Shown here piece after piece: positions 1 to 5,978 of a stretch of DNA of 6,006 nt; position 1 is the first letter of the stretch, and the number at the start of each line of letters is the position of its first letter. Both the position numbers and the translations under genes were made by a program. Source of the DNA: Gammaproteobacteria bacterium (lineage in GTDB: Bacteria > Pseudomonadota > Gammaproteobacteria > Steroidobacterales > Steroidobacteraceae). The notes beneath the pieces were generated by a model. That model was not told the DNA's origin, did not search any database, and was given only the letters and a program-made list of their open reading frames with translations. The DNA is taken from the NCBI GenBank assembly GCA_030040235.1, contig JASHUC010000031.1, forward strand, positions 1 through 6,006. Reading direction: 5' to 3'.

Positions 1-1323
1 CCGGAGACCGGCATCTCGCTCGGGGAGATCTCGCGCCTGCTCACCGCCCGATTCGGCCATGACATCCACATCGGCGGCGATCTCGTCCAGACCGAGTCCG
101 GAGGGCTCGCCCTGACGGTGCGAGGCAGCAACGTGGTGCCCAAGACCTTCAGCGGGGGTACCGGCGACCTCGATACGCTCGTCACCCATGCGGCCCAATA
201 TCTTTACAGTCAGTTCCAGCCCGCGCTCTGGGCCATTTACCTGCAGGAAACGGCACGTTGTCCGGAGTCCGTGGAATTCGCCCGTTCGGTATACAACGGC
301 GTGGACGGCAACGCGCGCGCTTCGCTCCTCACGACGTGGGCCCTCTGTTTGAGCCTCGCAGGCTCGCCGCAGGAGGGCCAGCAACTGCTGCGGGCGGCCA
401 TCCGGATTCAGCCGGACGATTGGGATGCGTACCTTCAACTCACATCTTCCGTAGCGGACCAGCCCGACTTTGAGGGCGCGTGGCGCGAAGGACAGGCTCT
501 GACCAGGGCTGCCGGCGGCAACCCGGGTAAGGCACCCGCATCGGCCTTCATCGTGCTGGATAATCTGATCCGCGATTCGCAGGCGGCGATCGATGGGATG
601 GTCTCCGAAGTGAAGATCAACGCAGGCTCTGGAGCATCGAGTCCGCTTAACCTGGTCCTGCAAATCGCAGGAGCGCAGGCCCTGGAGCACGACCCGGCGG
701 CGGCACGGCTGACGTTGCAGACCGCCGGAGTCGACGATCACAGCTCGCCTCTCCAGCTCGCGTATTTGCATCTCACTCGGGGCGTGCTGGCGGAGGACGC
801 CGGAGACCTCGCACGTGCCGCATCGGAGCTGGAGGCCACCGAGGCATCCGCAGGGATTACGGACCGCGCGTTTTTTGACGAGGTGGGGGCTTGCCAGCTC
901 GCCGTCGCGGCGGATGCAACCGGTCATCCCGACGAGGCCGATGCCGTGATCGCGATCGGCACCCGCATCCCCGACTGCCAGAGCTTCCGCGGCGACATTC
1001 TCGACCACCGCGGCCACTGGGCGGGCGCGCAGCAGGCGTACGCTGCGGCCGTCGCGCTCGCCCCGGACCTCCCGGCCGGGTACTACTCGTGGGGCGTGGC
1101 GCTCGCCCATCACGGTGATCTCGAAGGCGCCATCGCAAAGCTGCGAGCTGCGAACCAGCGTGGCCCACACTGGGCCGATCCTCTCAAAGCGTGGGGCGAT
1201 GTGCTCGCGAAGCAGGGCCACTGGAGCGATGCGCTCGCCAAGTACGATGAGGCGCTGAAGTACGCGCCCAACTGGGCGGCGCTGAAGCAAGCGCGCGACG
1301 CGGCAGCGAGCCGGCGAGGCTGA
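1..1323 (+). CDS. Membrane-anchored TPR protein, 5'-partial (paralogue 1)
   Basis: The reading frame is open from the first base to the TGA at 1321-1323, giving 440 residues. An internal GTG at 118 is not the start, because the codons before it (beginning PETGISLGEISRLL) align with residues 187 onward of the next gene. If the architecture is the same, about 186 residues (cytoplasmic helix, membrane segment, start of the alpha/beta domain) lie outside the window. Visible residues 1 to about 70 are the end of that small alpha/beta domain, with G-x-L...GG-L-x-L-x-V-R followed by DLDTL. TPR-like helices follow at about 106-147, and a clear TPR pair at about 327-430, including GHWSDALAKYDEALKYAPN. 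The middle (about 150-320) is Ala-rich and helical but a poor match to the TPR consensus. TPRs bind proteins; no catalytic motif is visible. It is probably co-transcribed with the downstream paralogue. Family assignment is firm, but the cellular role is unknown. Confidence 0.88.
   Translation, partial: PETGISLGEISRLLTARFGHDIHIGGDLVQTESGGLALTVRGSNVVPKTFSGGTGDLDTLVTHAAQYLYSQFQPALWAIYLQETARCPESVEFARSVYNGVDGNARASLLTTWALCLSLAGSPQEGQQLLRAAIRIQPDDWDAYLQLTSSVADQPDFEGAWREGQALTRAAGGNPGKAPASAFIVLDNLIRDSQAAIDGMVSEVKINAGSGASSPLNLVLQIAGAQALEHDPAAARLTLQTAGVDDHSSPLQLAYLHLTRGVLAEDAGDLARAASELEATEASAGITDRAFFDEVGACQLAVAADATGHPDEADAVIAIGTRIPDCQSFRGDILDHRGHWAGAQQAYAAAVALAPDLPAGYYSWGVALAHHGDLEGAIAKLRAANQRGPHWADPLKAWGDVLAKQGHWSDALAKYDEALKYAPNWAALKQARDAAASRRG
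1174..1305 (+). repeat. Conserved C-terminal tail repeat, copy 1
   Basis: These 132 bp encode the last TPR of paralogue 1. They align without gaps to 3182-3313 at 115/132 bases and 40/44 residues, including a perfect 28-bp match (1192-1219 against 3200-3227). The upstream halves of the two genes are far more diverged. Of 44 codons, 12 differ only synonymously, so this is not a fresh duplication. Strong constraint and partial gene conversion are both possible. Confidence 0.8.
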
Positions 1324-1325
1324 GG
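1322..1325 (+). promoter_or_regulatory. Shine-Dalgarno GAGG of the second TPR gene
   Basis: GAGG overlaps the TGA stop of the upstream gene and lies 8 nt before the ATG at 1334. This supports the 1334 start and suggests that ribosomes finishing the first gene reinitiate on the second (translational coupling). Confidence 0.6.
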
Positions 1326-1333
1326 CATTCGCC

Positions 1334-3334
1334 ATGGCGGACGATGTGCTTGGTGGCGTTCTCGGAGGTGAGGAGGAGAAATCCGAATCGGCGGCTCCCG
1401 AGGCGGCAGCCGGCGCCGAAGCGTTCGCGGCAGCTATCGCCGCCATCGCGTCGCGCCAGGATCCGGGCGTTGCGCGCGAGACGGTTACGTTCCTGAAGAA
1501 GCAGACGCATCTGCTCGATCTTCAGGCCCAGCACCTCGAGGATGAGCATACGTCCCGCTTGACCCATCTGCGGCTGACGGTCGGCGCCGCAAAGCGCAAG
1601 CGCTACGCCGACCACATGCGCAACGGTCTCTATACCTGCATCGCGTTGCTCGTCCTCGGTGTGCTTCTCGCCGCCGTCCGCATGGCCGTCGAAGCGCTGA
1701 CGGATCACAGCCTCGTCGTCCAGGATTTCACCGTGCCTGCCGATTTCACGGCGCGCGGAATCAGTAGCGAGGCGCTCGCCGAGGATCTGGTCGCACGCGT
1801 CTCGGCCATACGCGCGTACGTGAATCGCGAGTCCCTCACGACGCCAAACGAGATTCGCAGGGGTGAGGCCGGTAGCCTGAAGGTGCAGATCCCGGAGACC
1901 GGCGTATCGGTGGGTGAGTTGGAGAGCTTCCTGCATCGCTGGCTCGGTCATCAGACGGTCGTGAATGGGGAACTACGCGACGAGGCGGCCGGACAAGTGT
2001 CCATCGTGTTGCACATCGCGGGTGTCGACCCGATCGTGGTGGCAGGCCCCAGTGCGCATCTGGACGCCTTGATGCAGACCACCGCAGAAAGGGCGTACGC
2101 AGTCTTCGACCCGGGCAACCACATCATCTATCTCTGTTACATGGGCCGCGATGCCGAGTGCTACGACGCAGCCGTCCGGTATGCCCATAGTCCGGGCATG
2201 GCGGCCCTCCCTGCGCCGGCGCGTGCCCGCGCCTATGCGCTGCTGGCCCTAGCCGATCCGGACAGGCGCCGAGCGCTCTCGAGCGCCATGATCGCGATCG
2301 ATATCGACCCGCATGTCGCTGTCGCGTGGGTGAATGCCTGGCAGGCCAGCGCGGACCTGGGCCATGACGAGGCTGCCCTGGATTTTGCTCGCAAGATGCT
2401 GGGCACGAAGAGGGGAGACCAGCTGCCAGAGCAGCAAGGCGCCTATCCCACGTTGATCGCCCAGGCGCACACAGCCATTGATGGCGATACGGGGGACTTC
2501 GCCGCGCTTCAGAGAGACGTCGATGCCTTGGCTCGAAGATCGCCTCTCAACGATCGCTATGCCGAGAGCGCTATCATCGCGGCGGACTTGCACGAGGTTG
2601 CCCGAAGCCAGCAGCAGCTCGTGCGTGCGCAGGCCGCGGGACCGTCGGACTTCACTGTGCTGCAAGCACAGTGGTCCGTCAGCTCCGGCGTGGGAGACTG
2701 GCCTCAGGCTCTCATGACTGCAAACGCCATGGTCGCGAATACGGAGACGCAGGCGCAGAAGACAGCAGTTGCCGGCTCCGAGGGGGCCGCCCGGCAGGAG
2801 CTGGCGCTCGAGACTCAGTATCGCCCGCTACTCATCTACGCCGACTTCTCTGCGGCGCTCGCCGGCGTCTCCGTGAGGGCGGAGACTCAGTATCGGGCGT
2901 TGCTCGCCTATGCCGAGGCGATGACCGGCAATACCGCGTCCGCCACCGCGCTCATCTCTCAAACGCCGACCGACTGCTATCTCTGCGTCCGTATGCGTGC
3001 GCGGATCGCCGCAGCCGCAGGGAATGCTGCGATCGCCGATCGCTGGTTCGCCGAGGCGGTTCGTCAGGGTCCCGACCTTCCGATGGCCTACTACGAGTGG
3101 GGGCAGGCGCTGCTCGCCCGCGGCGATTTCGCGGACGCCGCGCGGGAATTGTCGCTTGCACACGAGAAAGGCCCGCTCTTCGCCGACCCGCTCAAGGCCT
3201 GGGGCGATGTGCTCGCGAAGCAGGGCCGTAGGAGCGATGCACTCGCCAAGTACGACGAAGCTCTGAAGTACGCCCCCAACTGGGCGGCGCTCAAGCAGGC
3301 GCGAGAGACGGCAGCGGCCAAGTCGAGGACCTGA
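1334..3334 (+). CDS. Membrane-anchored TPR protein, complete (paralogue 2)
   Basis: This 666-residue protein begins with MADDVLGGVLGG, a Gly/acidic N-terminus. Residues 20-45 are Ala-rich, and residues 45-95 form a charged, Leu/His-rich amphipathic helix that could be a coiled coil. KRKR at 87-90 directly precedes a hydrophobic segment at about 98-117, the only membrane span. By the positive-inside rule the first 97 residues are cytoplasmic and the remaining 550 periplasmic. Residues 127-255 form a small alpha/beta domain (VVQDFTVPADF... IPETGVSVGEL... VNGEL...) loosely resembling TolB/FlgO-type domains. From about 290 to the end the protein is helical, with recognisable TPRs at about 555-655 (AYYEWGQALLARGDF; DALAKYDEALKYAPN). 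Cysteines at 268/276 and 548/551 could pair if the region is periplasmic. No enzyme motif is seen. It probably acts as a sensor or scaffold, but no function is established. Confidence 0.9.
   Translation: MADDVLGGVLGGEEEKSESAAPEAAAGAEAFAAAIAAIASRQDPGVARETVTFLKKQTHLLDLQAQHLEDEHTSRLTHLRLTVGAAKRKRYADHMRNGLYTCIALLVLGVLLAAVRMAVEALTDHSLVVQDFTVPADFTARGISSEALAEDLVARVSAIRAYVNRESLTTPNEIRRGEAGSLKVQIPETGVSVGELESFLHRWLGHQTVVNGELRDEAAGQVSIVLHIAGVDPIVVAGPSAHLDALMQTTAERAYAVFDPGNHIIYLCYMGRDAECYDAAVRYAHSPGMAALPAPARARAYALLALADPDRRRALSSAMIAIDIDPHVAVAWVNAWQASADLGHDEAALDFARKMLGTKRGDQLPEQQGAYPTLIAQAHTAIDGDTGDFAALQRDVDALARRSPLNDRYAESAIIAADLHEVARSQQQLVRAQAAGPSDFTVLQAQWSVSSGVGDWPQALMTANAMVANTETQAQKTAVAGSEGAARQELALETQYRPLLIYADFSAALAGVSVRAETQYRALLAYAEAMTGNTASATALISQTPTDCYLCVRMRARIAAAAGNAAIADRWFAEAVRQGPDLPMAYYEWGQALLARGDFADAARELSLAHEKGPLFADPLKAWGDVLAKQGRRSDALAKYDEALKYAPNWAALKQARETAAAKSRT
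1431..1684 (+). other. Cytoplasmic helix and single membrane segment of paralogue 2
   Basis: This covers codons 33-117 of the second TPR gene: a long charged helix, then KRKRYADHMR, then the span running from about G98 through CIALLVLGVLLAAV to R116. The basic cluster on the N-terminal side predicts N-in/C-out topology. There is no signal-peptide cleavage motif and 97 residues precede the span, so this is a signal anchor rather than a cleaved signal peptide. Confidence 0.7.
2810..2953 (+). repeat. Internal 72-bp near-tandem duplication in paralogue 2
   Basis: The 14-mer gagactcagtatcg occurs at 2810-2823 and again at 2882-2895, exactly 72 bp (24 codons) apart and in frame. The units start ETQYRPLLIYADF and ETQYRALLAYAEA (residues 493 and 517). 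Similarity fades after about 13 residues. The first unit may be a duplicated TPR helix; an old in-frame slippage or duplication event is likely. Confidence 0.5.
3182..3313 (+). repeat. Conserved C-terminal tail repeat, copy 2
   Basis: This is the partner of the copy at 1174-1305, at the end of paralogue 2, and it encodes ADPLKAWGDVLAKQG followed by SDALAKYDEALKYAPNW. The only residue differences from copy 1 are H/R and W/R in the turn after KQG, and D/E and A/T near the end. Confidence 0.8.
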
Positions 3335-3348
3335 CCACGGCCGGTCAG
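3331..3348 (+). other. Hairpin at the stop codon of the second TPR gene
   Basis: CTGACC at 3331-3336 pairs with GGTCAG at 3343-3348 around a 6-nt loop, with the TGA stop inside the left arm. The bases after it on the + strand are CAAAAAG, not a T-run, so it does not qualify as an intrinsic terminator. It could mark an mRNA 3' end or occur by chance. Confidence 0.25.
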
Positions 3349-3642
3349 CAAAAAGTTGGGGCGACCGCCTTGGCGTCGTAAAACGCGATATCTGCCGCGG
3401 CAAATGGGTAGTGTCTTGGCCCGTACTCCCGCAAGATAACCACGATCTCGGCGGATGCCCACCGCCGTGAGGATCGAACGCAGCTGGCAAATTCTATCCT
3501 CCCGAGTCATATCTTCCTCGCCTTGCCGCACGTCTCAGCGCCGGCCACAGTGCCGGGGGGTAAGATGTTCCATTTCGCGCGGAGGTCCGGGGACGAAGCC
3601 GGCGACGAGGTAGGGATTCGCCCGGCAGGTATCACGTTCGAC
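3335..3642. other. 308-bp gap before the TIR gene
   Basis: No confident + strand gene lies here. Contents are the possible small - strand remnant described separately, and a 6-bp inverted repeat CGGCGG/CCGCCG (3449-3454/3462-3467, 7-nt loop). There is also a weak sigma70-like match, TTGGGG (3356-3361), 17 bp, TAAAAC (3379-3384), which could drive the TIR gene. The promoter match is only 3/6 and 4/6 to consensus and should be treated as a guess. The last part (3565-3642) could instead be coding if the TIR protein starts upstream. Confidence 0.35.
3345..3510 (-). pseudogene. Possible small frameshifted gene or remnant, unrecognised
   Basis: On the - strand an ATG at 3510-3508 is preceded by GAGGA (3519-3515) at normal spacing, giving a good ribosome-binding site. 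The frame starts MTREDRICQLRSILTAVGI, then turns Arg-rich and runs on antisense through the TPR gene. One base further on, an overlapping frame reads SAEIVVILREYGPRHYPF, then AAADIAFYDAKAVAPTFC, and stops at TGA 3347-3345. That part has a balanced, protein-like composition unlike the Arg/Pro-rich shadow frames nearby. Joining the two by dropping one base near 3448-3460 gives a protein of about 55 residues. This could be a decayed small gene, a sequencing frameshift, or chance. I do not recognise the family. Confidence 0.3.
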
Positions 3643-5529
3643 ATGGCCGATATCTTCATCTCCTATGCCAGGGCAGACAAACCAAGGGTGGCGCCGCTCG
3701 TGGCGGCGCTCGAAGGTAAGGGATGGAGTGTCTGGTGGGATCCCGAGATCGCTCCCGGCCAGGAATTCGACGACCTCATCGCTGAGCAGATCGAAGAGGC
3801 GAGGGCAGTGGTCGTTGTCTGGACACCGGCCTCGGTCGCCTCCCGCTGGGTGCGAGGCGAGGCGCGGTTCGCAGCCGATCGCGGCACCCTGATACCGGTG
3901 CGCTTCGATCAGGCCCGCTTGCCACTCGATTTCCGGGCGATCCACACGACGGAGCTGGATGACTGGAAGGAAGACACGCAGAGCAGCGGCTTTCAAGACC
4001 TCCTGCGTGCGCTCCGGACGGTCTTGCGGCCCGCAGTCTCGAGCGGTGCGTTACATTCGGCACCCGGTCTTCAGAGCGCCCGCCGGGATCTTTCGATCTG
4101 TGTTCTGCCGTTCGCCAACATGAGCGGCGATCCGGAGCAGGAGTATTTCTCCGACGGCATCTCCGAGGACATCATCACGGACCTTTCGAAGGTCTCGGCG
4201 CTGCTGGTCATTGCGCGCAATACCGCGTTCACGTTCAAGGGCAAGGCTGCCGACGTGAAGGCCGTCGCGCGCCAGCTCGGCGTGAGCCACGTGCTGGAAG
4301 GGAGCGTGCGCAAGTCAGGAACCCGCGTGCGCATCACCGCCCAGCTCATCGACGGCCATTCCGGAGGTCACGTATGGGCCGAGCGCTACGACCGTGACCT
4401 CGCCGACATCTTTGCCCTTCAGGACGAGATCTCGCAGGCCATCGTTTCAGCGCTCAAACTACATTTGTTTCCGGAGGAGAAGCGGGCGATCGAGGACCGT
4501 GGCACAGCGAGCGTCGAAGCCTATGACAAGTACCTCCGGGCGCAGGCGATCGTCAACCAGGGGGTCATTGCCGATTCCGATCGCGCCGAGGGCTTTTTTC
4601 GCCAAGCGCTGACGCTTGACCCCGGCTTTGCCAGAGCACGTGCTGCCCTTTCCAGCGTGTATTTGTGGCGGCGAAGCTTCGCGCCGGAGCGCGCCGAACG
4701 AACACTCGAAGTGATGGATTCCATGGTCCAAGAAGCGCTCGCACTCGCGCCGGACCACTGGGGCACCCATCTGGTGAAGGGGCTGTTGCTGATGTGGCGC
4801 CGCGACTGGTTGAGCGCCGATAGCGCTTTCGCGAAGATGCAGGTGCTAGCGCCGCCCTCGGATTCTCTCGCTCCGTATTATTCGGGTTACTTTTTCGCCG
4901 GTGTCGGCCGTCTCGCAGACGCCGCCGCAGCGTTTTCACGAAGCCGAGCAGCCGATCCGCTGTCGCTTCTCGTGTCGCAGTCGCTGCAGCAGATCCTTTA
5001 CGCCTTGGATCGCCCCGGCGAAGCGCAAGCTGAGTACGAGCGCACGCTCGGTCTCGCTGGCAATCGCGAGCCTTCGGAACATGCGGCTCTGATGTGCATC
5101 TGGGACATGGGCGATCTCGGGCGCACCCGTGTGCAATTTCACAGGTATCTGGAGAACGCGGCCCTCCCGATGCCGGTCTTGCATCAGGTGTTGGAACTCC
5201 TCGATCAGCCGGCGGCCGCGCTCGAGCGGATCCGAGAGGCATGTGACGATAGCGCGTATCACGATGCGTCGCGCATGATGATTTTGTCGTGGTACGCCGC
5301 GCGCTTCGGCGATGCACCGCTCGCCATCGCGGCAATGCGCCGCAGCTATGTCGAGCTGAACGGGGTCTACCTGGCGATGTGGTTTCCCTTTTTGCGCGAG
5401 GCGCGCAAGCTCCCCGCCTTCAAGACGCTGCTTCGTGATCTCGGCATCGCCGATTATTGGCGCGTGAGCGGTAAATGGGGCGACTTCGCCCGGCCGCTGG
5501 GCGGTGACGACTTCGAGGTCATCCGATAG
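3643..5529 (+). CDS. TIR - TolB-like - TPR protein, putative NADase/signalling effector
   Basis: The protein has 628 residues. Residues 1-125 are a TIR domain (TIR_2 type): MADIFISYARADK is the betaA/box 1, GWSVWWDPEIAPGQEF the betaB/BB-loop region, ARAVVVVWTP betaC, and SRWVRGE carries E73, at the place of the glutamate that TIR NADases need. Residues 149-275 are a TolB-like domain (SICVLPFANMSGDPEQEYF; DGISEDIITDLSKV; HVLEGSVRKSGTRVRIT). Residues 288-480 are TPR-like repeats. The C-terminus (LPAFKTLLRDLGIADYWR... KWGDFARP... DDFE) is the usual end of the cyclase/TolB/TPR family, so the gene is complete. No membrane segment lies between TIR and TolB, so it is probably cytosolic. ATG 3643 is chosen because it begins exactly at the TIR domain, but its ribosome-binding site is poor. 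ATG 3565 (26 residues longer, GGGGGG upstream) and TTG 3523 are in-frame alternatives. NAD+ hydrolysis is inferred, not shown. Confidence 0.88.
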   Translation: MADIFISYARADKPRVAPLVAALEGKGWSVWWDPEIAPGQEFDDLIAEQIEEARAVVVVWTPASVASRWVRGEARFAADRGTLIPVRFDQARLPLDFRAIHTTELDDWKEDTQSSGFQDLLRALRTVLRPAVSSGALHSAPGLQSARRDLSICVLPFANMSGDPEQEYFSDGISEDIITDLSKVSALLVIARNTAFTFKGKAADVKAVARQLGVSHVLEGSVRKSGTRVRITAQLIDGHSGGHVWAERYDRDLADIFALQDEISQAIVSALKLHLFPEEKRAIEDRGTASVEAYDKYLRAQAIVNQGVIADSDRAEGFFRQALTLDPGFARARAALSSVYLWRRSFAPERAERTLEVMDSMVQEALALAPDHWGTHLVKGLLLMWRRDWLSADSAFAKMQVLAPPSDSLAPYYSGYFFAGVGRLADAAAAFSRSRAADPLSLLVSQSLQQILYALDRPGEAQAEYERTLGLAGNREPSEHAALMCIWDMGDLGRTRVQFHRYLENAALPMPVLHQVLELLDQPAAALERIREACDDSAYHDASRMMILSWYAARFGDAPLAIAAMRRSYVELNGVYLAMWFPFLREARKLPAFKTLLRDLGIADYWRVSGKWGDFARPLGGDDFEVIR

Positions 5530-5538
5530 ACCAGATGC

Positions 5539-5552
5539 GGCGCGCGAGCGCC
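5539..5552. other. Short GC hairpin between convergent genes
   Basis: GGCGC (5539-5543) pairs with GCGCC (5548-5552) around a GCGA loop (GNRA type on the + strand). It lies between the stop of the TIR gene and the stop of the truncated toxin, where a shared terminator could sit. No T-tract follows on either strand, so termination activity is doubtful. Confidence 0.25.
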
Positions 5553-5553
5553 A

Positions 5554-5748
5554 CTACGATACGGTCCAATCCAGCGCATCATGCGCCTCTTTGGGACGAC
5601 TGCTCTTGGCCGCCCCGAACGCGAGCTCGCCCAGCGTGATCGAGGAGACGCCGACCTGGCCGATCGACTTCCCCCGAAGCTTCTTGAGCGCGACCGGATG
5701 CTTCTTGATGATGGCGATGCAGGTGTGTGTATCGAGCATCCACTTCAC
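5554..5748 (-). pseudogene. vapC: Truncated VapC-type PIN-domain toxin
   Basis: This encodes 64 residues from a GTG at 5748, which overlaps the antitoxin stop by 4 bp (GTGA); an ATG three codons later is an alternative start. MLDTHTCIAIIKK, VGVSSITLGELAFG and AAKSSRP match the N-terminal half of VapC/FitB PIN ribonucleases, which normally have about 130 residues. The first two metal ligands are present (D6, E41). The C-terminal half with the remaining acidic residues is missing: the frame ends at TAG 5556-5554, 25 bp from the convergent TIR gene, and no VapC-like continuation is seen in any frame beyond it. The protein is therefore probably inactive as an RNase. It looks like a real gene cut by recombination rather than a natural short form. 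Confidence 0.75.
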
Positions 5749-5978
5749 AGCAGCGAATCCCGCCGCTCGACTTCACGCGGCTGATGGCGGGCGCTCATGA
5801 AATCGGCCGGAAACTTATCGAGGCTCTGAATCAGCGTGTCCCAGGATTTGGCTTTGGGCAGCAGCACCACGGCGCTGCCGACGCGCTTGATCAATACCTC
5901 ATCGCCCGCAAATCGGAACTCCTTCGGTAGCCGCACGGCTTGGCTATCGCCATTCTTGAACAGCTTGGCGCTCTTCAT
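5745..5978 (-). CDS. vapB: VapB-type AbrB/SpoVT antitoxin
   Basis: The product is 77 residues, a normal length for this family. Residues 1-45 form the swapped-hairpin AbrB/SpoVT DNA-binding domain (AKLFKNGDSQAVRLPKEFRF, then DEVLIKRVGSAVVLLPK). Residues 46-77 (SWDTLIQSLDKFPADFM... QPREVERRDS) are the tail that in VapB/VagC proteins wraps around the VapC toxin. The start ATG at 5978 has GGAGAG 4 nt upstream. The stop overlaps the toxin start by 4 bp, the typical coupled layout. VapB proteins normally neutralise VapC and repress their own operon. Here the partner is truncated, so the antitoxin may be an orphan, still able to bind DNA or to neutralise related toxins elsewhere in the genome. Confidence 0.88.
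   Translation of the reverse strand: MKSAKLFKNGDSQAVRLPKEFRFAGDEVLIKRVGSAVVLLPKAKSWDTLIQSLDKFPADFMSARHQPREVERRDSLL

Noticed and set aside
118..120. GTG as the start of the first TPR gene
   Set aside because: The frame is open to base 1, and the 39 codons before GTG are homologous to the second paralogue, so the true start lies outside the window.
1184..1951. Long antisense reading frame (255 codons) across the junction of the two TPR genes
   Set aside because: It is a shadow of two well-supported genes in GC-rich DNA, with no recognisable motif.
3331..3348. Intrinsic terminator after the second TPR gene
   Set aside because: There is a 6-bp stem but no following T-run on the + strand; it is listed only as a hairpin.
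3523..3642. TTG-initiated 40-residue extension of the TIR protein
   Set aside because: It has no Shine-Dalgarno and no recognisable domain, while the TIR domain begins exactly at ATG 3643. ATG 3565 remains possible.
4565..5335. Long antisense reading frame (256 codons) inside the TIR-TPR gene
   Set aside because: It is extremely rich in Arg, Ser and Pro, typical of an antisense shadow of a GC-rich coding region.
3643..5529. Thoeris ThsB or another named TIR defence system
   Set aside because: No ThsA-like partner is visible, and ThsB proteins lack TolB-like and TPR parts; the shared TIR domain alone is not enough.
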